From Psychrobacter aquaticus CMS 56 (GTDB taxonomy: Bacteria > Pseudomonadota > Gammaproteobacteria > Pseudomonadales > Moraxellaceae): 64,000 bases of DNA. The stretch covers positions 62,001 to 126,000 of the forward strand of contig NZ_AUSW01000034.1 in NCBI RefSeq assembly GCF_000471625.1, in the 5' to 3' direction. The position numbers were made by a program, and so were the translations under genes. Under the pieces are notes generated by a model. The model was given only the letters and a program-made list of their open reading frames with translations. It was not told the DNA's origin and did no database searches. The first letter of the stretch is position 1; each line of letters opens with the position of its first letter. Of the stretch, positions 31,114-40,768 are shown in pieces.

Positions 31114-32412
31114 CTACCCTATTAAGGATTCGTCGTCGTAACCGTCACTTAGCACTGCAATTAGTTGCTGCATATCTTCAGGCAGTGGTGTTGTAACTTC
31201 AATGTCTTCGCCAGTCGTTGGATGAACGAAGCCCAATGTATAAGCATGCAAGGCTTGACGCGGAAAGTTACTGATCGCTTGGCGCTGTGCTTCTGTTAGA
31301 CCTGAGCGTAATTGACGACGACCACCATAGATACGGTCACCGACTATCGGATAAGTAATATGGCTTAAATGCACACGGATTTGATGGGTTCGCCCAGTTT
31401 CAAGTCCCACATCTAATAAACAATAATTGCCATTAAGAGGAGTGACATTTAACAAATGCGTGACCGCCTCACGTCCTGCCGTCATGACAGTCATTTTGGT
31501 ACGCTGGGTGCGATGGCGACCAATCGGTGCATCAATGCGGCGATGGCGCATCAAGCTTGCCTGATCGCCTGCCACCACACACTGATAGTGGCGATAGACT
31601 GATTTATCTTTTAGTTGCTCCATCAATGCCATTTGGGCGGGCTTGGTTTTACCAATCAGCAACAGCCCAGAGGTGTCTTTATCAATCCGGTGTACTAGAC
31701 CCGCACGCGGCAGATGGTGCTGCTGTGGATAGTGATACAGTAATGCATTGACCAAAGTGCCTGTCTGATTGCCCGCGCCAGGATGAACCACCATACCCAC
31801 AGGCTTGTTGATGACCAATACTTCATCATCTTCATAAACCACTTCAATCGCTATGTCTTCTGGCTGATCTTCGCTATGCTGTTGCAACGTCGTTGATAAC
31901 TGCAAAACATCATCGGCCTTAACGCGAACTTTTGGTCGTTGCACACTGCCGTTGTAGAGCAAGCTGCCATCGCTGATCCAGCCTTGTAACTGAACCCGCG
32001 AAAAATCCGTGAATATCAATGATGCTAACTTATCGATACGCAGACCTGCCTGATCTTCTGTGACTGTATGCGTCATATCAATAACCACTGGCACTGCTTG
32101 ACCAGCGATGGATACTTCATCATCGTCTATATCAGCAATGTCATCACTATCACCATCATCATCTTCATCGACTGTACTTTCGTCAAACTCATCACTCTCT
32201 TTTAGCATCGCAGCTTTTGACACCGCTTCTTTTGAAAGGACATCGTCATATGCTTGTTCATCGAGCGCTGATTGATTGTCGTCAGGTAATTCATTATTAT
32301 TTAAAACGTCATTTGGCATTGGTGACTCTTGTGCTGATGAATCAGTATCTAGCGATTGATTCGGTGATGAATTGGTGGTCATAGTATTATTATTCATAGC
32401 GGATTTATACAT
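31114..32412 (-). CDS. rluD: 23S rRNA pseudouridine synthase RluD with acidic N-terminal extension
   Basis: Makes pseudouridines in helix 69 of 23S rRNA. The S4 RNA-binding domain lies at about residues 115-175 (GLRIDKLASLIFTDFSR) and the synthase domain follows, with the catalytic Asp in HRIDKDTSGLLLIGK and the RTHQIRVHL motif. From the ATG at 32412 the protein has 432 residues against 326 in E. coli. The extra length is an N-terminal segment of about 108 residues very rich in Asp, Glu, Asn and Ser (DEDDDGDSDDIADIDDDE). The exact start is uncertain within this extension. Divergent from bamD. Confidence 0.93.
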   Translation of the reverse strand: MYKSAMNNNTMTTNSSPNQSLDTDSSAQESPMPNDVLNNNELPDDNQSALDEQAYDDVLSKEAVSKAAMLKESDEFDESTVDEDDDGDSDDIADIDDDEVSIAGQAVPVVIDMTHTVTEDQAGLRIDKLASLIFTDFSRVQLQGWISDGSLLYNGSVQRPKVRVKADDVLQLSTTLQQHSEDQPEDIAIEVVYEDDEVLVINKPVGMVVHPGAGNQTGTLVNALLYHYPQQHHLPRAGLVHRIDKDTSGLLLIGKTKPAQMALMEQLKDKSVYRHYQCVVAGDQASLMRHRRIDAPIGRHRTQRTKMTVMTAGREAVTHLLNVTPLNGNYCLLDVGLETGRTHQIRVHLSHITYPIVGDRIYGGRRQLRSGLTEAQRQAISNFPRQALHAYTLGFVHPTTGEDIEVTTPLPEDMQQLIAVLSDGYDDESLIG

Positions 32413-33106
32413 GGTGAAACTTCTAACAGAATTTTGTAAGGCAGCTCTAAAGGGCAACTTTAAAAAGTAGTATTATAAAAAAGACTGCCGTTCGCTGATT
32501 CATGGCGTATTATAAAATAATCGTCGGCAAAAAACGGAGGCAATATCGCGATAGTGTACCATGCCGAGCGCTTAAGCCCTATAGAAGGTGTCTGTTATCT
32601 GTCGTTTTTTGATGATAAAGCACTGCGCCAAACGTCAAACCCTAACTCTCTAAAACATGACATTGCTGTAATTTACTGTATATTTGCCAATACCAGCGAC
32701 ATTCTGTATCGCTCACAACAGCTGCCCATGCTAAAATGCCAAGCTGAAATAAGTTATTTATGCGTGTTTAACATATCCTAACTACAATATAGATGGCGAA
32801 AAAATAGACGAAGCAAACGTTATTCTATAAAGTATAGCCATATTTTACTGTATGCTATGGCACTACATCTTTAAAATAACTGTATTTTATTAGTATTGGC
32901 CATGGTTTTATTGGTATTAGATGTGATTTTTACTGAATGCCCAAGTAAAGCACAGCGGCATTTGGCAAAGATTATGTTGATGATGAGTCCGCTTATAACG
33001 ATAAGCACACTAGACAGTTACCTGATGCCATAAGCATCATTTTTTATTATTAATATATAGCATAATAGCGCTGCTGCTATTATGCGACTTGTGTCGGAGA
33101 AGAAGT
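32413..33106. other. intergenic region between divergent rluD and bamD
   Basis: About 690 AT-rich bases. A 75-codon plus-strand frame at 32554 has no family features and no ribosome binding site, so I do not call it. A perfect hairpin (33060-33085) sits directly upstream of the bamD ribosome binding site. Confidence 0.5.
33060..33085 (+). promoter_or_regulatory. hairpin in the bamD leader
   Basis: Perfect 10-bp stem GCATAATAGC / GCTATTATGC with loop GCTGCT, ending about 10 bases before the bamD ribosome binding site GGAGAAG. There is no T-run, so it is not a terminator. It could affect translation or mRNA stability; that is inference only. Confidence 0.45.
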
Positions 33107-34306
33107 ATGCAAGCTGTTGGCAATACATTTATCAAACTGTCCTCTATCACCCTACTGGCGCTAAGCATAAACCTAGTGGGCTGTCAGACTTTCAGTAATC
33201 TGACTGGCGGTAAAGATGTCGATGCGGTGGAAACTGCCGAAAAGTCAGAGCAAGGCTATTATAACGACGCCATCGCCCAGATTGATAAAAGTCGCTATAC
33301 ACAAGCCATCGAAGATCTGACCAATCTACGCACTTTTTATCCTACTGGACAGTATGCTGAACAAGCACTGCTCGATATGATGTATGCCCAATACGCCAGT
33401 GGTAAATTTGAAACCGCTGCTGCCAGCGCTGAGCAATTTATTAGCCTCTATCCTTCTAATCCGCAAGTCAGTTACGCCTATTATGTGCGCGGTGTGGCCA
33501 ATATGGAAGGGTCGTCTGAAGGTTTGAAACTGTTTAAGTTAAACCAAGCCGAGCGTGATACAGCCTATTTACGAATTGCCTTTGCCAATTTCCAAGAACT
33601 TATTAATAAATATCCTAACAGCCCTTATACACCCGATGCTGCTCAGCGCATGACTTTTATTTACAATCAGTTTGCTGAAAGCGAGATGAGTGCGGCCAAT
33701 TGGTACATCGAGCGCGAAGCTTATGTTGCCGCTGCAAACCGTGCCAAATGGGTATTTCAGTACTATCCACTTAGCGAATCTATCCCTGATGCTCTCGCCG
33801 TCCTCGCGTATAGCAATGAAAAACTGGGTCTGACGGACTTGGCAAATGAGTATAAAACACTATTGCAGATCAACTATCCAAACATGCTGACCAGTAACGG
33901 TAGCGTAAAACTGAGTACCAAACGTGATAGCTCTTGGCTCAATAGAATCACCTTTGGTAAATTGGGTCGCTCAAGCATGGAAGACACGTCGGTTGCGACT
34001 GGTGAGTACAATGGCGCAACCAAGACACAAATAATTCGCAACGCTGGTCAATTAAGATTGCCTAGCACGAACGCTGCGCCTACAGCCAATAACTTTACCG
34101 CTCCTAATACTGGTGTCAATATCGGTCTAGGCCTGCCTGAAGCTTCAGCGGAAAGAATCACTAGCCAATCGAGCACTGGCTCTACGGCTAGAGAAGCCAA
34201 CGTTGATCCACAAAATATCAACCCAACACGCCGCACGACGCTGCCTGAATCTGACCGTGATAGCATCTTGCTCACACCCTCTGATACCGATATGAATGAT
34301 GATTAA
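33107..34306 (+). CDS. bamD: outer membrane assembly lipoprotein BamD (ComL) with C-terminal extension
   Basis: Essential TPR lipoprotein of the BAM complex that inserts outer membrane proteins. From the ATG at 33107 (GGAGAAGAAGT upstream) it has 399 residues, against about 245 in E. coli. Lipobox LVGC gives Cys26. Five TPR-like repeats follow to about residue 260 (YTQAIEDLTNLRTFYPTGQY; FETAAASAEQFISLYPSNPQ). The last 140 residues are a low-complexity tail rich in Thr, Asn, Ser and Ala. The TTG at 33089 is in frame but has no ribosome binding site. A terminator follows. Confidence 0.93.
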   Translation: MQAVGNTFIKLSSITLLALSINLVGCQTFSNLTGGKDVDAVETAEKSEQGYYNDAIAQIDKSRYTQAIEDLTNLRTFYPTGQYAEQALLDMMYAQYASGKFETAAASAEQFISLYPSNPQVSYAYYVRGVANMEGSSEGLKLFKLNQAERDTAYLRIAFANFQELINKYPNSPYTPDAAQRMTFIYNQFAESEMSAANWYIEREAYVAAANRAKWVFQYYPLSESIPDALAVLAYSNEKLGLTDLANEYKTLLQINYPNMLTSNGSVKLSTKRDSSWLNRITFGKLGRSSMEDTSVATGEYNGATKTQIIRNAGQLRLPSTNAAPTANNFTAPNTGVNIGLGLPEASAERITSQSSTGSTAREANVDPQNINPTRRTTLPESDRDSILLTPSDTDMNDD

Positions 34307-34363
34307 TTAACTCAGATTCAATCACGTTAATGGACTTTACACCGTCTATCGCACGCCATAAAT

Positions 34364-34395
34364 AATAAGGTCAACGCTCTGTTGGCCTTATTTTT
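34364..34395 (+). terminator. Rho-independent terminator of bamD
   Basis: Stem AATAAGGTCAAC / GTTGGCCTTATT (one G-T pair), 5-base loop and T-run, about 58 bases after the stop. Confidence 0.8.
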
Positions 34396-34448
34396 CTGTC
34401 TCTACTTTGTGCCCCAACATAATTGACCTATGGTAAACTGTTTTTTGT

Positions 34449-36614
34449 ATGAGCATCCCCAACCATATCCTCGAGCAATTAAATAGCCAAGCTGATTTAA
34501 TCAGTATTATTGGGCGTCATACCACGCTTAAACGTGCGGGAAATGAGTACAAAGGCTGTTGCCCGTTTCATGGTGAAAAGTCACCATCCTTTTATGTCAA
34601 CCCACAAAAAAACATTTATCATTGTTTTGGCTGTAGTGTCGGTGGCAATGCCATCAGCTTTTTGCGTGACTATGAAAACTTAACGTTTATCGAAGCGGTC
34701 AATGAGCTATCAAAGCAGACTGGTATCGAAGTGCCAAAAGAAGAACAGCAAAACGTCAGTTACCAACGCAGTGCACCCAAACCTGTTGCACCGCCGCCTG
34801 TACCTAGTCCAACTATAGCTCACAGCAATGCAAATCGCAGCAACATAGATCAGCACGAGATACATCAGAATCCGCAAGCGTATGCAGACTCGCCTCCCTA
34901 TAATGACGATAACAGCTATGATAACTATCCACCACTAGACGCTTATGATTCAGCGCCTTATCTAACCGACTCGTATGGCTCAGACTATCAAAACGGCAGT
35001 AACGATAGTAGTAACAGCAATGACAATGGGTATCCGCCCCCGTGGCTGATCAATACTGATGAGAACACAGATTCGCACAGTATGAACAACCATGCTGATG
35101 AAGATGGCAATCTGTACGAGCTATTAGAACAAATACAGCAATTCTATCAACGCAATCTCACCATCCATCCTCACGCCAAGCATTATTTTTTGTCACGCGG
35201 CGTTACTGAAGAGATTTTTGAGACTTTTGGCTTGGGCTATGCGCCTTTTGGCTGGCAGCACCTTGAGCATCAGTTTCCGCAAGATATCGCAGGACTAAAG
35301 GCGCTCGGTTTGGTACGTAGTTCAGAGTCTGGGCGCGATTATGATCTATTGCGTGATCGAGTGATTTTTCCTATTCGAGACAATCAAGGTCGCACTATTG
35401 GTTTTGGTGGTCGGGCGCTTGATGACGAAGTAAAACCCAAGTATATCAACTCGTCCGACTCGCCAGTGTTTCATAAGCAGCATGTATTGTATGGCTATTA
35501 TGAGTCACGCCAGCAGCGCGCCAATAGCTGGCTGGTAGTCGAAGGTTATATGGATGTGATCGCCCTTTATCAAGCGGGCATCTACGGCGCGATTGCTTCT
35601 ATGGGTACTGCGATTAACGAGAGCCAAATATCGCGATTATTGACGCTTAACCCGACTTTGACCTTAAGTTTCGATGGAGATAGTGCGGGACAAAAAGCCG
35701 CTTGGCGTACGCTCGAAGTTGCGCTCCCTGTGCTGGCCGATGATAAAGAGCTGCGGTTTTTGACATTACCAAACAATCATGATCCTGATACATTTATCAA
35801 AAGTCAGGGCAGTGATGCCATGCATGAGCAGATCTCTAATGCCATGCCGCTGTCACAGTATATTTTTGCTTATTTGAGTGAGCGTTATGATCTAAGACTG
35901 GCAGAAGGCAAAGCCAAGCTGATGTCGCAAGTGCGCGCTTTGACCACCGCCTTACCCAAAGGCAGTAGTTTTCGTTATTTGCTCAACAACGACATTTATC
36001 AAAAGCTTGGTGGCAAACGCAGTCAGAACGTTGAGGCCAAAGATGCACTGCTCGATTTTGATGGAGATATGACCATCAGCCAGCAGTTGCAACTTTGTTT
36101 TTTGTTTCAGCCGCGTGCATTGACAGACGATCCGATTGAGTCGATTTGGCGGCAAGCAGGCATCAATGACTTACACTTGCCTGCACATATTAAACAAAAA
36201 GCCGCACCCGACATTTTGCGCCCAGTGGCTTGGGAAGATTTGCAAGACAGCGCCTTGATTGATATTGTTGGCACCATCAAACGTTGCCTCAATTATCTAC
36301 CAAAAGATGCCAACGCCGCGGCACATTTTATATTATCGAATGTCAAACCAATGACCCAAGAAACCCTTAGTCGTAGCTGGGGCGGATTTTATAAAACGTT
36401 GACTGCAAGAAATATTTTGAGCCTTGATGAGATGATTGACAATTTGGTGATGCAACTGCTCAAACTGCATCTACAAAAAAAGATGCAAGAGCTGATAAAA
36501 AACCCCGATCACATTAAACTGGCGATTGTTCGTAAGCAATCCCAGTTATTGAACGATTGGTTACGCGCGCAGCAAGCGGAGCAATCAGCGCAGATGGTCA
36601 CGGTACAATCATAA
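34449..36614 (+). CDS. dnaG: DNA primase DnaG with a low-complexity insertion
   Basis: Synthesises RNA primers for replication. The CHC2 zinc-binding domain is at about residues 35-65 (KGCCPFHGEKSPSF, then YHCFGCSVGG). The catalytic core follows from about 235, with FPIRDNQGRTIGFGGRAL and the TOPRIM motif VVEGYMDVIAL (about 361-375) and the metal site LSFDGDSAGQKAAWR. At 721 residues it is about 140 longer than E. coli DnaG. Most of this is a segment at about residues 100-220, between zinc domain and core, rich in Asn, Ser, Tyr, Asp and Pro. The C-terminal helicase-binding region is present. It precedes rpoD, as in the macromolecular synthesis operon; rpsU is not adjacent here. Confidence 0.97.
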   Translation: MSIPNHILEQLNSQADLISIIGRHTTLKRAGNEYKGCCPFHGEKSPSFYVNPQKNIYHCFGCSVGGNAISFLRDYENLTFIEAVNELSKQTGIEVPKEEQQNVSYQRSAPKPVAPPPVPSPTIAHSNANRSNIDQHEIHQNPQAYADSPPYNDDNSYDNYPPLDAYDSAPYLTDSYGSDYQNGSNDSSNSNDNGYPPPWLINTDENTDSHSMNNHADEDGNLYELLEQIQQFYQRNLTIHPHAKHYFLSRGVTEEIFETFGLGYAPFGWQHLEHQFPQDIAGLKALGLVRSSESGRDYDLLRDRVIFPIRDNQGRTIGFGGRALDDEVKPKYINSSDSPVFHKQHVLYGYYESRQQRANSWLVVEGYMDVIALYQAGIYGAIASMGTAINESQISRLLTLNPTLTLSFDGDSAGQKAAWRTLEVALPVLADDKELRFLTLPNNHDPDTFIKSQGSDAMHEQISNAMPLSQYIFAYLSERYDLRLAEGKAKLMSQVRALTTALPKGSSFRYLLNNDIYQKLGGKRSQNVEAKDALLDFDGDMTISQQLQLCFLFQPRALTDDPIESIWRQAGINDLHLPAHIKQKAAPDILRPVAWEDLQDSALIDIVGTIKRCLNYLPKDANAAAHFILSNVKPMTQETLSRSWGGFYKTLTARNILSLDEMIDNLVMQLLKLHLQKKMQELIKNPDHIKLAIVRKQSQLLNDWLRAQQAEQSAQMVTVQS

Positions 36615-37086
36615 TCTGTGGCCTTGTTTTTTCTTTTGCAGCGCACGCCCTTTAAAAGCATCACTGCTGCCCCCACTATTAATGATTATACCCAGTAGCA
36701 TGAGCTGCTCCTAAATCATTTGACTGACAGCAAATAATCAGTAAAAAATGGTCGGTAGATACTACTACCTCGTGCTTGACGACTGTGGTCTGTGTTAAAC
36801 TGTGTCGCTGTATATTGACAGCACTGCTTGGTGAACGATTGTGAGCATGCATCGTTGAGCACAAATTTTAGGTATTATTTTTACGTATCAGCTTTTAGAT
36901 ACCATTTTGCAGTCTTTTTAGCTTTTCTAATTTTTAGCTGTTTTTTAGCATTGTTATTGTAGTGTTTTGAGCCTTTATTCATATCAACTCATTTTTGATA
37001 TTACTGACGACCTCTACGCCATATTTTGATCAATCGATTGATAAGATCAACGCACCCAGCCAGCGATAGCGAGTCACAATATAAAA
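36615..37086. other. intergenic region dnaG - rpoD
   Basis: About 470 bases. TTGACA- and TTGACG-like hexamers are present (for example in TATATTGACAGC near 36812-36823), but no -10 at a convincing distance was found. No small gene and no terminator-like hairpin was recognised, so rpoD may be partly read through from dnaG. Confidence 0.45.
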
Positions 37087-39027
37087 ATGTCCGATGCAAG
37101 TAAGCGAGTATTTATGAACGATAAGTCAGTTTCCAAGTCCACATCTCAACTGGCCACCTTAATCCAAATGGGTAAAGAGCAAGGGTATCTAACCTATGCT
37201 GAGGTGAATGACCAACTGCCCGACTCTATTACCGAAAGCGATCAGATCGAAGATATTGTGCAAATGCTGACCGACGTTGGTATTAAAATCTTTGAATCAG
37301 CCCCCGATGCCGATGACATCTTGATGAACGACGATTCAAGTGATGACGACATGGCAGCGGATGAGGCAGCGGCCGTACTGGCTTCTGTTGAGACTGAACC
37401 GGGTCGTACCACTGACCCTGTGCGTATGTATATGCGTGAAATGGGTACGGTTGACCTACTTACCCGCGAAGGTGAGATTGCCATTGCCAAGCGTATCGAA
37501 GAAGGTATTCGTGATGTGCAGCATGCGATGTCTTACTGGCCTGGTACGGTACAATTCGTCCTTGATGAGTACCAAAAAGTACAAGATGGCGAAAAGAAAC
37601 TGTCTGATGTCATTACTGGGTTTTTAGATCCTGAAACCGAAGAGGATAAAATCGCGGCGCAAGAAGCCAAAGAAGCCGCGAAAGAAGAAAGAGAGCGAAT
37701 CAAAGAAGAAAAAGAAAATCCGCCGATCATCAAAACAAAAGTCAAAGCGCTGGCGTTAGATGATGATGACGATGAAGACGACGTTGAAGAAGAAGCCGAA
37801 GAAGAAACCAGTGGTATCGATCCAGAAGAAGTCCGCTTGCGTTTAGAAGAGATCGAAAACCTGTTTATCAAAGCCAAGCAAGCTCTATTAGATTATGGCC
37901 GTGGTAGCGTACAAGCTGATGCAGCTTATGCCCTCCTAGCAGAACGATTTATGATGTTGAAGCTCAACAATCGCTTATCAGATCAAGTCATGGCCATCAT
38001 GCATGATGTCTATGATGACGTGCGCAAGCAAGAGCGTCAAATCATGCGTTTGGTCATTCGCCGTGGACGTATGCCGCGTGAAGAATTTCGTAAAACCTTT
38101 CCAAGCAATGAAACCAATGTCGATTGGCTGATTGAACGTATCAAGGGCAAGCCAGCATTTGCTGGTACGCTAGAAAAAGTCACCGACGATGTTATTTTAT
38201 TACAACGCAGAATTCGTGATTACGAGCAACAGCTCGATATGCAAATTCACGATATGAAAGACGTGGCGCGCCGTATGGCGGTCGGTGAAGCAAAAGCACG
38301 CCGCGCAAAGAAAGAAATGGTTGAAGCCAATCTACGTCTGGTTATCTCTATCGCCAAAAAATATACCAACCGTGGCCTACAGTTCTTGGACCTTATCCAA
38401 GAAGGTAACATCGGTCTGATGAAAGCGGTGGATAAATTTGAATATCGCCGTGGTTATAAGTTCTCAACCTATGCCACATGGTGGATTCGTCAGGCGATTA
38501 CTCGTTCTATCGCTGACCAAGCACGTACGATTCGTATCCCTGTGCATATGATTGAGACTATTAATAAAATCAACCGTGTGTCACGTCAGTTACTACAAGA
38601 AATGGGACGCGAGCCAACGCCTGAGGAATTAGGCGAACGTTTAGAAATGGACGAAGTTAAAGTCCGTAAAGTACTAAAAATTGCCAAAGAACCTATCTCT
38701 ATGGAGACGCCCATTGGTGATGATGAAGACTCGCATCTAGGAGACTTCATCGAAGATGGTACTATCTCAAGTCCTGTAGACGATGCAACGGCGGCAGGTC
38801 TGCGTGAGGCGACTCGTGACGTGCTGGGCAATCTAACTGAGCGTGAAGCACGCGTGCTAAAAATGCGTTTCGGTATTGATATGCCAACCGATCATACGTT
38901 GGAAGAAGTCGGTAAGCAGTTCGATGTGACGCGTGAGCGTATTCGTCAGATTGAGGCAAAAGCCTTGCGTAAACTGCGTCATCCTTCACGTTCTGAGCAC
39001 TTGCGCTCTTTTTTAGAGAATGACTAA
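37087..39027 (+). CDS. rpoD: RNA polymerase primary sigma factor RpoD (sigma-70)
   Basis: Housekeeping sigma factor, 646 residues (E. coli 613). Region 1.1 at the start ([24 protein letters not shown]) is followed by an acidic linker. Region 1.2 reads [21 protein letters not shown]. The non-conserved insert contains a strongly acidic patch (about 223-243). Region 2 includes [37 protein letters not shown] and [10 protein letters not shown], and region 4.2 [22 protein letters not shown] second in-frame ATG at 37114 is a possible start. A terminator follows the gene. Confidence 0.98.
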   Translation: MSDASKRVFMNDKSVSKSTSQLATLIQMGKEQGYLTYAEVNDQLPDSITESDQIEDIVQMLTDVGIKIFESAPDADDILMNDDSSDDDMAADEAAAVLASVETEPGRTTDPVRMYMREMGTVDLLTREGEIAIAKRIEEGIRDVQHAMSYWPGTVQFVLDEYQKVQDGEKKLSDVITGFLDPETEEDKIAAQEAKEAAKEERERIKEEKENPPIIKTKVKALALDDDDDEDDVEEEAEEETSGIDPEEVRLRLEEIENLFIKAKQALLDYGRGSVQADAAYALLAERFMMLKLNNRLSDQVMAIMHDVYDDVRKQERQIMRLVIRRGRMPREEFRKTFPSNETNVDWLIERIKGKPAFAGTLEKVTDDVILLQRRIRDYEQQLDMQIHDMKDVARRMAVGEAKARRAKKEMVEANLRLVISIAKKYTNRGLQFLDLIQEGNIGLMKAVDKFEYRRGYKFSTYATWWIRQAITRSIADQARTIRIPVHMIETINKINRVSRQLLQEMGREPTPEELGERLEMDEVKVRKVLKIAKEPISMETPIGDDEDSHLGDFIEDGTISSPVDDATAAGLREATRDVLGNLTEREARVLKMRFGIDMPTDHTLEEVGKQFDVTRERIRQIEAKALRKLRHPSRSEHLRSFLEND

Positions 39028-39064
39028 GTTTGACAATTTTTGAATACTAGCTGGTAAATACTAT

Positions 39065-39095
39065 AAAAAAGCTGAGCCTGTCTCAGCTTTTTTTG
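39065..39095 (+). terminator. Rho-independent terminator of rpoD
   Basis: Stem AAAAAGCTGAG / CTCAGCTTTTT with a 5-base loop and T-run, about 40 bases past the stop. Confidence 0.88.
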
Positions 39096-39137
39096 TGCGT
39101 GTTGAAGACTATCAGTGATTATAGAAGCGATTTAGCC

Positions 39138-40136
39138 TCATAGTTCAACGATCCTTGCACCAAAATCCTTAAGCAACTTCAAAAATACTTCGGGCTTTAT
39201 TCCCAAACTTTCGGGTGTGTACAATGTCGCTCTATTATCTAATTGCCACTTTTTAATAAGCTCGTTCAGCAATAAGCTTGAACAAAGCCCAGTTAATGAA
39301 GACTGACCCTTATGAAACTCAATGGCTAGTTTGCGAGTACTCTCTGCCCCGCCATGACTCCCCGTTGCCGTTACAATGATTTCGGCAGCAGGCTTATTTT
39401 TTGCTTTTCTAAAAGAAGATATATCACTGGCAATATCAAACCTGATATTTTCTGCACCCGTTACGGCTCGTAAACTTACTGTATCAAGTGAGGCAAAGGA
39501 AGTGCCTGTAACATCTCGACCATCAATCGTAGATATTTTATGATGGATGGCATCTCTAGTTAACCACTTTCTTTTTCCGTTCTCATACGAAAATGCGGAT
39601 GGGACGCCTGCTTGTAATCGTTCCATATCTTCGAAAGCAGCTGGACCATATATATCTTCTGGATCGAGCACCACAGCGATATTAAGTGTAGAGACTGAGT
39701 CAAATTGCTCTGCAAGATGTAGTGCTAAAAATGTAGCAGCACCTGCCGCCCAATGACTGGCTAGCAATACTGGACCTGAGGTGGTCAATGCGTACTCTGC
39801 CAGCTCAGCACCAATCTCAACCATTCCAGTCACGACATTCATATAAGGTATTTTGCGTTTTTGCGCAAGGCGTAAACCATGAGAACCAGAATCTGGAGCA
39901 AGCATCATGACAGCACTGATCTCAACACTATCGTCTATCCCTAAGTTGGGCTGTTCTGCATCGATTGCTAATGATGATGCATTACCAGTTTTGAGAGCGA
40001 TTTCATCAGCGAGTTGAATATTTCTGCCACCAATATAAACTGCTTGTTTAGGATTAATCGTGCGAAACCACTCTATTGCTTGTTGACCAACAATGCCTGT
40101 TGCACCTGCAAATAGTATCGGATTTTTAGTATTCAA
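39138..40136 (-). CDS. saccharopine dehydrogenase-like NAD(P)-binding protein
   Basis: 332 residues with an N-terminal Rossmann motif PILFAGATGIVGQQAIEWF, as in saccharopine-dehydrogenase-like and trans-acting enoyl-reductase-like proteins. The remainder has a mixed fold with segments LLASHWAAGAATFLALHLAEQ and VTATGSHGGAESTRKLAIEF. The true substrate is unknown. I place the start at the TTG at 40136 because AGGAGA lies six bases ahead of it; the ATG at 40154 has no ribosome binding site and places the AGGAG inside the coding region. It lies downstream of the Rid-family gene, 142 bases away on the same strand, and probably shares its TetR-controlled promoter. Confidence 0.75.
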   Translation of the reverse strand: MNTKNPILFAGATGIVGQQAIEWFRTINPKQAVYIGGRNIQLADEIALKTGNASSLAIDAEQPNLGIDDSVEISAVMMLAPDSGSHGLRLAQKRKIPYMNVVTGMVEIGAELAEYALTTSGPVLLASHWAAGAATFLALHLAEQFDSVSTLNIAVVLDPEDIYGPAAFEDMERLQAGVPSAFSYENGKRKWLTRDAIHHKISTIDGRDVTGTSFASLDTVSLRAVTGAENIRFDIASDISSFRKAKNKPAAEIIVTATGSHGGAESTRKLAIEFHKGQSSLTGLCSSLLLNELIKKWQLDNRATLYTPESLGIKPEVFLKLLKDFGARIVEL

Positions 40137-40278
40137 AACTCTTCTCCTTTTCATTGAGAAAGCTTAGGTAAAATTTACTACACTAGGACGTGCCCTCAAT
40201 TCAATCGATAATCATCTAAATGGACTAAAAATGAGGTCACGCCCTAGAAGCTTGCGTTTATTTTTAAGGGCTATCTAT

Positions 40279-40680
40279 TTAGCTCACTTTATTTGGTAAT
40301 CGAGCAATCACTTTTATCTCAAAATCAAACCCAGCAAGCCAGTTGACACCAATCGCGGTCCAAGCCGGATATGGAGACTCATTGAAAATATTATTTTTGA
40401 CTTTCAGAACTGTATCAAGTTGATTTTCAGGATCCGTATGGAAGGTCATAACATCTATAATGTCATCAAACGTACATCCTGCCGCCTCTAATGTATGACG
40501 CAAATTCTCAAAGGCAAGTGTCACTTGCTTTTCAAAATCTGTCTCTACACTGCCATCTTGAAGGCTGCCTACTTGACCTGAAACAAATAGTAAATCTCTT
40601 GATTGAATGGCGGCAGAGTAACCATGCTTCTCATAAAGAGAATGTCTGCCCTCTGGGAATATTGCTTTTCTGTGACTCAT
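40279..40680 (-). CDS. Rid-family (YjgF/YER057c/UK114) protein lacking the catalytic Arg
   Basis: 133-residue member of the RidA family, whose archetypes deaminate reactive enamines and imines from amino-acid metabolism. The fold marks are present: FVSGQVGSLQDGSVETDFEK and LAFENLRHTLEAAGCTFDDI. In archetypal RidA an Arg in the P-x-R segment is needed for deaminase activity; here the aligned segment reads YPAWTAIGV with Trp107 in that place, so imine deaminase activity is doubtful. The ATG at 40680 has GGAG seven bases upstream. Divergent from a TetR regulator, with operator-like palindromes between them. Confidence 0.85.
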   Translation of the reverse strand: MSHRKAIFPEGRHSLYEKHGYSAAIQSRDLLFVSGQVGSLQDGSVETDFEKQVTLAFENLRHTLEAAGCTFDDIIDVMTFHTDPENQLDTVLKVKNNIFNESPYPAWTAIGVNWLAGFDFEIKVIARLPNKVS

Positions 40681-40768
40681 GAAAGTCTCCAACACGTTTA
40701 GATTAATATGGATTGAGCGTTAAGATCGAAACGCATTCAACGCTTTTAATGGTGCTCACTATCATGTA

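Noticed and set aside
32554-32781. 75-codon frame between rluD and bamD
   Set aside because: No ribosome binding site and no protein-like pattern; probably chance.
36778-36830. TTGACG/TTGACA hexamers upstream of rpoD as promoter -35 elements
   Set aside because: No -10 hexamer at 16-18 bases from either; not strong enough to call.
37242-37877. Long minus-strand frames opposite rpoD (Ser-rich products)
   Set aside because: Shadows of the acidic GAT/GAA-rich sigma factor coding region; the real gene on the plus strand explains them.
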